Shown here piece by piece: positions 36,549 to 48,269 of a DNA stretch of 64,000 bases; the first letter of the stretch is position 1, and the number at the start of each line of letters is the position of its first letter. The notes under the pieces were generated by a model. The model did no database searches and had not been told where the DNA came from. It saw nothing but the letters and a program-made list of their open reading frames with translations. The position numbers and the translations under genes were made by a program. The DNA comes from Punctularia strigosozonata HHB-11173 SS5 (lineage: Eukaryota > Basidiomycota > Agaricomycetes > Corticiales > Punctulariaceae): positions 900,961 through 964,960 of the forward strand of contig NW_006767439.1 in assembly GCF_000264995.1 (NCBI RefSeq), given 5' to 3'.

Positions 36549-37539
36549 ATGAGCGACTGTCTTCAACTTACTCTGCCTGGATATCCCCCATCCAGGCTTA
36601 TTCGCGACGCCAACATCTCGTGCTGTCCAGATCCTATAGCTACCGAAGCAGGCGGAACTCTAGAGTCTCTTGAACTGCTCAAGGCGGACACTTATGACTA
36701 TGTCTACCGTGCCAAATGGACTGGCCGGACGCAATCGAAGAAAGATCGTGAAACTCCTCTTGATGTCGTCATCAAATTACACTTATGCAGGCGCATCCTG
36801 CCGCAGGAACTGGAGCACGAGGCTGAGATGTACGCTCACGCCCACGAGACTCAAGGATTCGCCATCCCTTGGTGCTACGGATTATTCCGCGGCTCCGCTA
36901 ACAACGATCCGATGAAATCAATGGCGGTTCTTGTGCTCGAATACTGCGGCAAGCCTCTGACGGACTCCAAGGGCGACCTCATCGACTTTTATGATCTTGA
37001 CCGTGACCGACAGTAAGTTACTTCTTGCATATACTTGATAATCGTCTCATCCGATCTTCAGATTGAAAGTAGTGCAACAGACCGCCGCGCTTCATTACAT
37101 TGGAGGACTGGAACACAACGACTTGTACCCGAGGAACGTTGTCTGGACCGACCAGGATGAGGCTGTTATCGTGGACCTCGCACACGCTAAAAAGCACGAA
37201 TGCAAGCAACCCAAAATCGAGCGATTCGCGATGATCCCAGATATCTATGAATTCGGTTGCGACGAACTCCACGACACATGCTTAGAATGTCGAATGTGGT
37301 TCTCGGGTGGGCCGCATCTCTCGCTTGCATGTTCACTTCGCTGACCTTCACTCGAAGCCGAAATGGAATTCGTAGGTGAAGTCATCCCGGCCAGGACCAT
37401 CCACACTTTGGAAGACATTTTGCGACCCGTCCAGATCAGTGGCGAATATATAACGCAGGAGCGCTTGGAGGAGGCCGAGCGAATCCTGGAGGAAATCGAA
37501 TTCCGGCGCAAATACTATCCGTCGAGTCTGAAAGACTAA
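36549..37539 (+). CDS. Kinase-like protein C (HNDLYxRN family)
   Basis: Tandem paralog of B. Exons are 36549-37012, 37062-37306 and 37358-37539 (296 aa). The start at MSDCLQLTLPGYPP aligns with the start of B; the longer upstream frame opens with GTG and is not used. Motifs: VVIKLHLC (Lys strand), LEHEAEMYAHAHETQGF, VLVLEYCGKPLTD, catalytic loop HNDLYPRN, metal strand VIVDLAHAKKHECKQ. The tail is TLEDILRPVQISGEYIT with EFRRKYYPSSLKD. Intron 2 has the less common GTGGGC donor and must be removed to pass an in-frame stop. The hairpin element at 37625-37651 follows 85 bp downstream. Confidence 0.78.
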
Positions 37540-38016
37540 CTGATCGTTCTCGCGACTGCAGTTGTCGCCACATGTACTTGTATTAGCCATTCCAATTATG
37601 CTCGATATGGTCGTGCAGGCGTTCCGGCTCCTTCCGTAAGGGGAAGGAGTTGGGATACTATCCGGACTCCTTGCAAGGCCCATCATTGCCTTTGAACTAT
37701 CACCATAGCTGTGGTTAACTGCATGTAACGTCGTGGAGTATGTTCTAGCGTGAGAAAGCGACGCGACGGCGTCGGCGTTGACCGAAGCGCGTCTTTCACA
37801 TCCAAAATAATATCGACGGAGGCCGCCGTCGCGCTCGCATAAGATGTCCTAAGCGACGCGGCCCTTTCTTCTCTTTCTCAACCATATACGAGCATCTATC
37901 TTATTTCAAGCTCCCTTGGCACACCGCTAAAACCGCGAGCACCCTAGTCACCTCTACTCTACCCAGCGAGAAATAGCCTCACCACACGCGGACGGCGCGT
38001 GTGCGGCGATACCGTA
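37540..38016. other. Intergenic, kinase-like C to chromatin-reader gene
   Basis: Contains the hairpin at 37625-37651. No other feature recognised. Confidence 0.5.
37625..37651. repeat. 27-bp hairpin element, copy 2
   Basis: CTCCTTCC and GGAAGGAG form a perfect 8-bp stem around a GTAAGG loop. 23 of 27 bases match the copy at 8852-8878. Confidence 0.45.
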
Positions 38017-41000
38017 ATGCACTCTCATACGCATGGTGAGCAGCGCTCTGTCCATCTAAGAATGCCTAAGAAACAAAAAACCGAATGAACTTCGCCTTTC
38101 TTCGTCCTTGTAGGTCGCAAACGCAAGGCGAGCAACCCGCGCGAAACCAGGCCCCGCGCGCGGATGTACGGACCCACCGCGACGAACGGCATCAACGCGA
38201 TGCGATCGCTCGCCGAACAGAGCCGCATGCTGAACCACATGAATCGCCCCAAAGAGCCGAACCAGGCCTCTCCTGCGACCGCCTCCGCGCCGTCCACAGC
38301 CCCTATTCCGACCCCGCAACATTTACGACACGCCGCGGCCACTGCTGCTAACACCATCAATGCCGCTCCGGCGCTGCCAACACCCAAGCCTTCAAGATCT
38401 AACACCCTCACAACCACCACCAACTCTACTCCGCTTCCGACATCCACGCCGTCTCAGCATGCGCCTCTCCAGCCAGCCGCGCCACTAGCAGCACCCCTCC
38501 TCCCTCCCTTCTTTCGGAACGTCGGCGCAGATGGCCTGCCCGTTGCGCATCCAGCCGTTTTCCCCCCTCCGCAGGCCTTTCCCGTCAATGCGCATCCGTC
38601 TGCTTCGACCGCCGCCCTGATGCAAGAGATCGTCGGCGCGGCGTTACGGCCGATGATGGCAGCCATCGACACGTGCGCGGCGCGCGTGCAAGGCATTGAC
38701 GCCAGGGTGTCCGCCTTGACGGAAGCGTTTTCTCTAATGCCAAAGCAAGATTCCACTTGGAAGCGGAAGGAGCTCGAGGCGGTAAAAAAGATGATCGAAG
38801 ATGCCGTCAACGCGCGTACGGGGCCAACTGTTGCACTTATGAGCGGAATCGACAGCATAGGGCGCGTGCTCGGTGCCACGGACGAGGACGACGGGACTGC
38901 GAATAAGTCGATCTTGGACAGAATCGCGGCGATTGAGGATGGGTTAAACAAGACGGTGGAGGAAGTGAAAGATCTGGACGTTCTTCGCGAAATGCTCGCA
39001 AATCGGAATGCCCGACATGCGTCCATTACTGCTGGTGCTACCTACGCGGAAGCGGGGACAAGCGCCCGATCATCCCCGCCACCCCGAGGTACAATGTTTG
39101 CACACCCAAAACGTGAATTTCGTATTGATTTCTGGGGTATTGCAGATTTCATCGAGATTGGCGTCAATACGATGCACCTGGGTATGATGTCAGCACTTGG
39201 ACAACAGATCGATTCACTCACCTGAATGCGTAGCCGCTCCTCCGCTCACCGACCCGCAAAGACGTACAGACTGCGCTGGTGGGTTTGAATGGCATAGCAG
39301 GACCGTGCGTCGTGTGCTCACGTATATGGCCAGTTCAAACAGACCTTATCCCCACATTACCTGCGGCTTCGGCGTTGCACACATCTGCTGGTATGGAGCT
39401 CGAGCAGTCTTCTACGCACCTCATTTTTGTTCTGACACGGCCTCTGATCCTAGCGCAACTCAGCGCTCCGGCATCGGAAGAGCCCTACGTCATGCAGGTC
39501 GACGATGATTATGGCCACACCTCCCCTCTGCAGGTTTCGACGCGATTGGACGATGATGGCAATGTACCCTCCGTAGCGCACGAGGGATTCGCTCCGACTT
39601 CCGTTCGTCCCTCCGCTGTTGGACCTGTTGCAGGCTCTGGGATGCAAGGCCCCAGCTCGCCAATGAGTCCCAGTATCTCACCTCTAAACACTGGTATGTT
39701 GTTTATCAACAGTATTGCTGGCTTGCTGAGCAAAGGTCTAGGTGACCTCATTGCTGAAACTGGTGTAGACGCGCCCCTTGTGCCTCTGAACATCCCGGAA
39801 CGCGTCCCGAGCTCGGTATCAGGAGGTCTGCATGTTGCATATGGTGGCTGTGGTAGACATCTGTGCTAATTCGAGTTGCAGAGGAACCGGTGGACGAGAG
39901 CTTGATGTACCCCGACGATGAGCCCGTTCAAGTCGTTCGCCCCGAGCCGCAGCCTGCGCCGCTCGGCGGTGACTCCGAACGTTTCCGCCGCCTGATATCT
40001 AAGGTCGCATCCTGGGCAACAGCGGCGTCGACGCCGGCACCGGGATCTGCATTGGCAGAATTTGCGGAGGGAATGCAGGAGTGTCAGGCGTCAACGCGTG
40101 TTCCCTCGCCGCAGCCTAAACCAGTGACCGGACTTCCCTCGCCCCCGATCACTCGAGGGCCAACGTCAGCCTCGCCCGAGGTGCAGCCATCTCCCGACGA
40201 CACGATAGAGGACTGGAATGAGCTGCTCGGCACTGCGTCCACCTCTGTGACTCCTACACCTGACGATGTGGTCCCTGAGACGTCCCTCATTGAGTCGGTC
40301 TCGATACACGAGATGAGCAAAACCGAGTCCATTGAGGAGTATCCGCCCTCTATCTCTGTGGGCTCCTCTACCCGTCCCGAACCCGCCACGCCGGATGGTC
40401 CGGACATGCACTCGCTCTCCTCGTTGTCGGACCTCACGGATATCGAGGATGATCAGCCGCTTGCGTCGATCTCCGCACCGCTCCCGGCCCGGCCGCGTAA
40501 GCGGAGGCGCACCGACGAGGTCTTGGTCTTGTCCAGCAGCAACATCTCCCTCTCCGGTAGGGCTCGGAAACCCGTGCGGCGCGAAGGCTCGGAGGGCTCA
40601 TGCAAGCGCTGCAGGACAAACCACCTACAGGTGCGTGTGTCTTGCGAACCTCTGGATCTTTGCTCAATCCCTTTTTTGGTGTGTAGTGCGACGCGAACGT
40701 GACGGGCTGCGCGAAGTGCCGGCAGAGCGGTGAACTCTGCGTGAGGGATTACAGCGGACCGCAACCCAAGCGCCGGCGAGCACAGGCGGTCAAACCGATT
40801 TCAGCGTCTCCTTCGGTCGCATCGATCAGGTCTTCTGGTTCGAACACTCCAGCGGCGAGCAAAGTCCGGAAGAAGGCAGCATCTTTCAGCGCTCGCGGGT
40901 CGAAGGTGCAATGGCCTACGGTCGTGAAGCTGGAGAACGACATCTGTCGAGAAGTAAGTGACATATATTTGGAAGGCAATTCGTCGGTACTGATTCGGGT

Positions 41001-41763
41001 TTATTTTCCAGTTCATCGGTTGCGATAAGTGCGCATAGATCTGTGCTTTTCGATGTCGTGCTAACGCGAAAACCAGATGCTTGTCCTGGTATCACAATGC
41101 GTGTGTCGGGATCATGCCTAACGATATACGCTTGGATGAAGACGCTACGTTCTTGTGTCCGCCATGCGAAGCTGGGTTTGTCATTTTTTTCGTACGATCT
41201 TCTAAGCCCACGCTTATGCTCAGCCTATTTTCTCCAGAGTCCGCGGTACGCTCGTGTCCACTGTTGAGAAGCGGGACACTCATACTAGGTCTACATAGCC
41301 TCCAGCAAACCGACGAACGACGAGTTCTACTGTGCTAGACCCGACTGCGAAGCTCCAACGAATGAGGGGGAATACGTGGTATGTACCAAGCATCCGGAGG
41401 ACCAGAGTGATCTTTATGTGAATGCTTGTCCCGTACACAGGTTGAGGCTATCGTCGGAAGACGACTCGATCGCACATCGGAGGACACAAAATCCCCGCAA
41501 TACATCTGGCTCGTCCTTTGGGACGGGTGAGTCCATACCACTCTCTATGCGCGGACGAAATGGTACTGATCGAGACGCCGTGGTCCAGCTACTCCATATC
41601 CTACGCCACCTGGGAAACGGATGTTCCGAATCTGGAGCGGCATGTCGCGAAGTTCGAGGCTGCCCTCCGGAAGGAACGTATCACCTGGACGCCTTGGACG
41701 GACGGGTTGTTGCTTCGTGTGGCGGTGGACGGAGGATGGAAGCCGTCTGGCTCAAAAAAATGA
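38017..41763 (+). CDS. Zn2Cys6-like + PHD finger + chromodomain protein
   Basis: Predicted nuclear chromatin reader or transcription regulator. Sure exons: 38017-38035, 38114-39088, 39882-40630, 40687-40953, 41013-41029, 41077-41175, 41306-41378, 41441-41526 and 41589-41763. One or more exons between 39220 and 39840 are not resolved: open Ser/Pro-rich frame, several possible borders. Order of parts: a Pro/Ala-rich N-terminus; a coiled-coil-like region (KKMIEDAVNARTG...ILDRIAAIEDGLNKTVEEV); a long acidic Ser/Pro stretch; a basic patch PARPRKRRRTDE; then CKRCRTNHLQ joined to CDANVTGCAKCRQSGELC, an exact C-x2-C-x6-C-x6-C-x2-C-x6-C series. A PHD finger follows (IGCDK-CLSWYHNACVGI...FLCPPCE). A chromodomain ends it (YVVEAIVGRRLD...YIWLVLWDGYSISYATWE). 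The 17-nt exon codes the start of the PHD Cys pair. The C-x6-C loop lacks the usual basic residues of DNA-binding Zn2Cys6 clusters. Confidence 0.72.
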
Positions 41764-41990
41764 GGCTTCTGATTGGCCTTGTCCCGATCAGCCAGGATAT
41801 TTGAGCGTGTCCCAGACACGTACACGGCAGAGATTCTTACGGTGTGGTGTCTCAGTAGATACGGCAACCTTTGAAGCTATCGTTTGCCTTCAGTACTCTA
41901 CGCTTTCATCCGGTGCAAATATATTCCGATGAAGACCACAAGTACATCGATCTCGGCGAGCCAAGTCAACATAAACGGGAGAATAATAAT

Positions 41991-43397
41991 CTAGTTGATG
42001 GTGCCAGGGTCGGTGCTGGGGTCATCGTTGTCGGTGGCGGGCCCTGGCGTGTCGTTGTCGGGGCAAATCTGGCTGCCGTCGGGGCAGTGAGGGATCAACG
42101 TCTCGGTGGCGCCACCTGTGCGCAAGGTCGTTAGCTTTCTGGTAGCGTGGAAAGCTAGACCGATCGAGCGTTACTTACGGTCCTGTGTGAGGGTGGGGAA
42201 CGTCCGGGCGTCACAGGCGATCTCCAGGTCGGCCGGACCCTTGGTGGCCGGGAAAGAAGCGGGCGCGACAGCGACGGTGCTAGCGGGCGGGACGACGTCG
42301 GAGCAGTCGATGAGCTCTTCCACGTTCTGGCCGAGCACCGCGAGCTTGGCGACTGCGGCACTGAAGCTGCTGGCCATGAAATCCTGTTGGTTGACGAACC
42401 CTTGCCAGAAGCAGGCAGTGCGATTGTCGCGGGCGAGGGCGAAGTCTGACTGGAGGCGGAGTTCGCCCGTGTCGTTCCCGCTGCCGACGGGGAGGGGTGA
42501 GGGCACCTCAGCGGAGCTGTTGCCGGGTCCGGGAAGGCCGACACCCTTGAGCAGGACCTCGAGGAAGATTTGAGTGTCCATCACGAACGGAGTCTGTGTT
42601 TGGAATGTCGTTTCAGCATCTGGCAGGGAGCCGGCGAAGCATTAGACTCACGGAGTCGAAGGGAGCGGCGTCGATGGCGAGGTCGACCTTGTCTGCGCGG
42701 GCGATGCTGTGCGAGGCCAGGAGGGAGATCACCTCGAACGCCGAGAAGTTGCCCGCGTCCGCGAAGCGGCCGAGGATGGTGTCGACGCTGTCCTGCGGCT
42801 CGGGCACGAGGCCGTTGATAGACGGATGAGTCGCGTTCGGGCGACCGGCGAGGAACTGGATGCGCGGTGCGCCGGGGCAGTTGGTCAGCGCTACAGCGCC
42901 AGCGAACTGGACGAGGTCGCCGGCGGTGACGTCGTGCCTCTGCAGGAACGGCAGCAGGTTGTTGACGCTGTCGGAGATACCGTCGTTCTCGAAGAACTCG
43001 GGCTCAACCGTCGGGAACAGTAGGACTGAGCCGTCAGCACCGGTGCCACTATAGCCTGGGATTAGATACCATATTGCAGTTTAGTTACGAGGCTTACGCT
43101 GAAGGACCGAGGCTCTGGCTGATACCAATGGCATCGTGGAACATCAAACGGATGATCTCGTGGGCTAAGGTGCCGTTAAAGAACGAGCAATCATGCAGAA
43201 AAATAGGTTTTCTTACCAGTTTCACCGCACTCGTTTTCGAGGACATTCTCTTGCAGATCCTGGGCTAGCGGGATGAACGCGCAGCAGGCTGCGTTGCTGA
43301 CAGTGGTGCCGTCGGAGCAGACCGCAGAGTTACTGGTAGGGGCAGCTCGAGTGATCGCGGCGAGCGCAACAAGAGAGAGGAGCGACGCAAAAGCCAT
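41991..43397 (-). CDS. Secreted class II heme peroxidase, atypical
   Basis: Extracellular fungal peroxidase of the lignin-degrading superfamily. Exons are 43397-43217, 43164-43098, 43048-42652, 42593-42179 and 42115-41991 (394 aa). A signal peptide [20 protein letters not shown] comes first. The distal site is [11 protein letters not shown] and the calcium-site motif [11 protein letters not shown]. The proximal site is [17 protein letters not shown], with the heme-ligand His at about residue 196. Cysteines sit in the usual disulfide positions. By alignment in mind with versatile peroxidase, the first Mn-ligand Glu is Thr (CGETAHE), the second Glu and the Asp after the proximal His (SIARAD) are kept, and the position of the catalytic surface Trp is Ser. 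So neither a full Mn site nor the LiP/VP Trp is present. The C-terminal tail of about 30 residues is Asp/Pro/Thr-rich. Confidence 0.88.
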
Positions 43398-44684
43398 TGC
43401 TATGCGTTTGACCGAGAGTGGGAGTGCAGCGAGCAGAAGACCCGATGTCCTGAGGAGACCGTGCTGCAGGTTGACCGTCTTTTATACCTCTCAAACGCCA
43501 GTACTATTTTACGTGCAAGCAGCCATGAGTGTCGCATCCGTTCATGCCACCAATCGCGCTGCGAGGATTTGGTCGGCCTGAGGAGCGTGGACGCAAAAGA
43601 GCACGGATCAAGCTGTCGACAGAATTACTTGAGAACGCCATGTCCGAGAGTGAGCAATGGACAGGCTAACCGGACCCGTCGCAGTCCCGCCGGGCCCTGC
43701 ATCGTGGACGCGGCAGCGCCGAGACGAGGGTAGCCCTCACGAAGGCGGGCTCTTTACCACTGCGAATGCATGTTATACGTCGAAAAACATTCACGCAATC
43801 CTGGTCTTGCGCACGACCTACCTGTGGTTTGGGTCTTTAGCGGGTTACAAGAAGTCGAGGAACGCAACGGGGTGTCGCTAACAATACGTACCAGGGTCTA
43901 TTTTGGACCACCAGGAGTCCGAAATAGACGCCTCCGAGAGGGAGTAGGCAGATCGGAGATTGCCTTACGCGAGCTTGCGCTCCGCTATAACGGTTCTTGA
44001 CTCGGGCCAAATTCGGTAGCACCCAGTCCGACTGACGTAGTTCCAAAGAGCAGCGTTGACGGTGTTCCTGAGATGCACTCTAGGGAACATGTACTGAGAT
44101 CGGTGAATCAGGTCGCAGAACATCGATCGATATTCCCTTCATCCGGTTGAACGAGAGAGATAGTGCCATATCTGAGCTAGAGACGGGTCGAGAGCTCGCC
44201 GAGGATAGGTGCGGCGTGAATGGCCTCAAGTGACGTGGCACCATGAAGACGGTACCTCCTTGCAGATCGCGTGGTCGTGTCGAATAAGAGTGTTGCTGGC
44301 AAATCGGCATCGATGTCGTTCTTTCTCTCGATGTTTTGGGGTGCCGACAAGTTTCCTGGGAGGCGCAACTCCTTCGTGTCAATGACCACTATGTTCGGCG
44401 CAGGGTTGGACAGCCCGGTGCTGCGCGGGTGAGACAAGAGGCGGGACGAAGCGCGCATTGTGGGAATCACGAGGTGATCCCCTTCGCCGCGGAGGCGCCT
44501 CTCGATTTCGACGGCGTAGTGCTTGTCCTTGCGTAGCAGCAATGACAGGTAACATTATATTCACTGTCCTAATCGAATAATTGCAATTACATGCTCTCGC
44601 AACATAACTGCGTAGTCAAACTCCAGTGAAAACCCAGATAACAGATTTACAATACACCTCAGCCAACCTGTACTCAACGGCACC
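43398..44684. other. Intergenic, peroxidase promoter side and P450 3' side
   Basis: No gene is supported. A 121-codon minus-strand frame at 44177-44542 (with NIVVIDTKELRLPGNL) has no domain I recognise and no partner exon. The peroxidase TATA box is at 43479-43486. Confidence 0.45.
43479..43486 (-). promoter_or_regulatory. TATA box of the peroxidase gene
   Basis: TATAAAAG on the minus strand, 82 bp upstream of the start codon, as in many strongly regulated secreted peroxidase genes. Confidence 0.6.
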
Positions 44685-47487
44685 TCATCGCCTCTTGAAT
44701 ACCAACGGAAGGCGAATAGGGCTACAAATCGCAGGAGTACCATCTCATTAGCCTCTCGAATGGCAAGGTGAACAAAACAAAAGTTTGCAACGCACGTCAT
44801 AGTCAGCCCCGCTCGCGTCCGCAGCAGGCGCGCCTTGCGCTGCTCAAACGTCTCGCTAGAGAACTCGGGCTCGTCCGCGAGCTCGATCTTGTACCTCGAC
44901 ACTAGCATGGTCAGCACCGCGATTCCCTCTGTCTCGAAAAAGCGCCGCCCGAGGCAGGCACGCGCGCCTGTAGGGTGGTACATGAACCGACGAGAACATA
45001 AGGATGTTCTCCGTGAGCATGGGCGGATCAGGGTAAAGAGGATGCGGGACGGAACCTTGACTGAACGGCACGAACGCCTCGCGGGGCCAGTCCGGCTTGA
45101 GGAACCGAGAGGGGTCGAACGCGTACGGATCGTGCCAGTACCGAGCTACAATTGGATTGATTTCCCGGATTTACGCGGCGGAACGGGGACGGGACGACGT
45201 ACGGTTGTAGTGCAGCGCTGGCGCGTTCACGAGCAGGTTTGTCCCGGCGGGAACGGGCACGGTCCGCCTTTCGCCCTCGCTGTTGCTGAAGGTTAACGTC
45301 GTGTCCTCCGCGCTGTATTTCGGCATGTTCGGAGCCTGTGCCGGGCGCGTGCTTTGTCAACATGGCGTCTAAGAAAAGCGAGGGGCGACTCACCGGTGGG
45401 AACATGCGGAGCGTTTCGTAGAAGACCCTAGAACGCGCATTGTGAGCAGGGGAGCATAAAGGTACGAGGAGCGAGGGCAGGTATTTACGCCATGGAACGC
45501 GTGAACAAATTCATCTCTTCGTATGTCTGTATGCCAAGTGTCAGGATAGTATGGCAAACGCTTATGTAGCTGCGAGCGTTCGCCTACCGGTGTCCTGCCG
45601 TCGGGAATAATGGACATGATTTGTTGGTACAGCACCTCTTGCTCTTGTGGGTACAGCGCCAACAGCCCGAAGGTGAATGCTAGAGTATGCGCTGCGGTCT
45701 GTCGCGTCGCATAACATATCAATGGACGAACAGAATATGGGTGACATGGCCATTGAAGGGTCCCACCTCGTGCCCGGCCAGCATGAATATGAATATGTTC
45801 CCTATAATGAGCAGCTTAGCCCGCCTTGCGAAGGGTGGCGACAGGATGGATGGGTACCTTTCAGATCCATGTCAGACAAAGTTCCGGCGCCGCCCTCCCC
45901 ATTGACATCATCCGCGGCGTCCATAAGGCTGCTGAAAAGGTCATGGCGCTCTTCTCTCACCGCTCCGGACCTGCGCTCCCGTATCATATCGTCCATGTAG
46001 AGCTGCCGCGTCCAGGTCAAACGATCCGACAGTCGGCCAAGTTCGACGTCCCTCACCTCCAGTTCGTCAAAGGCCTGCCCTAATTCCCGTGTCTTCTTCG
46101 TGAAGCCCATCGCCCAGTTGGGTACGATCTACGTAGCAGGGGATAAGCCCGGGTACAAGGCGGAAGAGGGACAGACAGCGGGTGGAAGACATACCAGCCT
46201 CGTGAAGATGTTCATGGACACGACGTGCAGCGCATCCTTGAAGGTCATCCGGTGTCCAGGAGGAACGACCTGATCGTCCTTCCATGACACGCGCCGGCCA
46301 AAGCCTGCCACGCCGATGACGAACAAGGCAATCTGTACGAATCAATCCCGAGCGGTCGAGCGTCAGAGACTTGAAGGCGGGTGGCCGAACGAGACGAGAC
46401 GCACCGGGAGGGTAATGTCCACGCAGTGATCTACGGCGATGACGTTTCGGTCCTGCCATACGTTGTCGAACTGCATCGTGACTGCTATCAGTTTCACACC
46501 GCATTGATCTCAGTCCAATCTGTGCGCACCAAATCGAGCATAATGCGGACCGTCTCGTCCCAAACGAGCTTGTTATTGCGCTGGAAGCGGGGGGCGTAAC
46601 GTCAGTTCGGCGGGGCGCGGATGATAACGACACCCTTGCGACCGTTACCTCCGAAAAGCTGGGCGCCGACAGCTTCCTGTATTTCTTCCACTCCTCGAAC
46701 TCGGACGCGACGATGTTTCTGCGACAGATCGAAAATCCTTCAGCGTACGACGACGACGAAAGAGCAAATTCGTACGGCTCACCTGCCAAAGAAGGATAAC
46801 GAGCTGTACATCCACACCGGCTTGGGGAATCGTGCTCGACTACCGGTAACCTCCTGCGACGCGTCAGAGACAGTGAAGGGTCGGAAAGACGGATGGCTTG
46901 CTCGCCTGAACGACGTCGGCGTCTGCGATGTAGAGCGATATTTGGCCCTTGGGCGGAAGCAGCGCCACCTACATACATCCCGCCCAACATCAATATTATG
47001 TGGGTCAAAGATAAGATCAGCGCATACCGACGAGTAAACATCCCACCCAAACCTCGCCGCATCTAAAAGCCCATACACGAAGCTCAATAACAAAAAACAA
47101 TGCGTTATAAAATGAAAGGGGTCTTCTATATTCCTCACCGTTCCATTTTCCCTCCCAGATGTGATGCTTGCCCAGCGAGACGAGCGGGAACCGCGGCAGT
47201 CTGCAGCACGCAGCGGCCAGAAGCGCGAATTCAGTTAGACCGGGGCGGGATCAGAAGAAGAGAAGACACGGCACATGTTGGTGAGACCGACGGCGCCGAA
47301 CAAGCTGCGATGCCCGGGCAGGTTCCTGGGTATCGCGCCGCAGTCGTCAGAGCTGCCCCTCTCCTCCGCATCATCCGAAGTGGTCGGCGACTGACCCGAT
47401 GCTGTTCGCGAGCCGCCTGAGCTCTACGAGCTTGTGCAAGACATAGATGAGGCAAACGGTCAGGCCGGCGGTGACGAGGGAGACCAT
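44685..47487 (-). CDS. Cytochrome P450 monooxygenase, 20 exons
   Basis: Microsomal heme-thiolate monooxygenase. Exons from the start: 47487-47396, 47325-47275, 47200-47139, 47062-47028, 46968-46906, 46853-46783, 46718-46649, 46580-46530, 46470-46405, 46332-46195, 46128-46057, 46002-45858, 45801-45767, 45698-45588, 45526-45489, 45427-45394, 45335-45203, 45145-45056, 44967-44796 and 44721-44685 (521 aa). An N-terminal membrane anchor (LVTAGLTVCLIYVLHKLVEL) comes first. The C-helix block is NIVASEFEEWKKYRKLSAPSFSE, followed by RNNKLVWDETVRIMLDLF. The I-helix is FMLAGHETAAHTLAF. The K-helix is FYETLRMFPP (ExxR). The heme loop FSQGARACLGRR carries the Cys ligand, and the C-terminus is GLTMTPIRLPLVFKRR. 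The intron at 46905-46854 is GC-AG. The substrate is unknown, and the CYP family is not assigned. Confidence 0.9.
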
Positions 47488-48269
47488 CGCGTTTATCGGT
47501 ACGGTGATGGTGGGGTGAATGCAAGAGGCTCGGGGCGCGGTGAGTCGACGGTCGGGGTTCCGGTACGTCGCCCCGCCTCTTTTTGAGTGCGCGGGAAGGG
47601 CGCGGTGAGAAGACGAAATGCTAATGAATTGTATGCGCGCCGGAGGCTGGCCTAGCGTTCTGATGCAACCCGCTCACATGTCGGCGTTGATACGAGACTT
47701 CCGCAACAGAAGTGAATCATCGGGATGCGTGTATGCATTGGGCACACTGGCTTCCAGAAAGGGCTCCAAAAGCCGATACGAGACCGTGTATGACCTGAAG
47801 CCAAGTTGTGCCACCGCGGTCGGGCGCTGATCCGGAGTTGCGCTGCATCAATTCAACTTGTTCGCAGTCGAGCTCGAGCTCCTAGCTGAGAAATATCGCG
47901 GCCCGTACTGGACTGCGTACATGCAGCACAGATTGCGGCTGATGACCCAGGTCTTAAGATAGATGCTTGGGTAAGCAAGAAGCGCGAGACATTGCATTGA
48001 TAGGGCAACGTTCCAACGCCCCGGTCGACGGTCCTGCCGCACGTGTAGTCGGATCGCGGGACGATGACGAGCAGTTTCTAATGAAACCTGCCGTCATATG
48101 ATCAGCCTGCAGCGGGTTATCAAAGCAGCACAGGAGTTCCAGCTCGAAGGTGATCTGAGCTGCAAGAGTGTCTCTCAGTTTTCAGACTTCGAACTCTGAG
48201 TCAGACGGCAATAAAATAAGCATCGACAGATCGACACGACACCGAATGGCACCCCCGGGGGGGGGGTTG
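47488..48269. other. Intergenic between P450 and ATP10 genes
   Basis: No supported gene. A poly-G run of 10 lies at about 48257-48266, just beyond the ATP10 stop. A short frame at about 48100-48200 ends in KAAQEFQLEGDLSC, faintly like the tail near 2500-2600. Confidence 0.45.

Noticed and set aside
42171-42829. Plus-strand frames across the peroxidase gene
   Set aside because: The minus-strand exons carry all peroxidase motifs and close in frame; the plus frames are shadows.
44177-44542. 121-codon minus-strand frame between P450 and peroxidase
   Set aside because: No recognised motif and no splice partner; could be a small gene but evidence is too thin.
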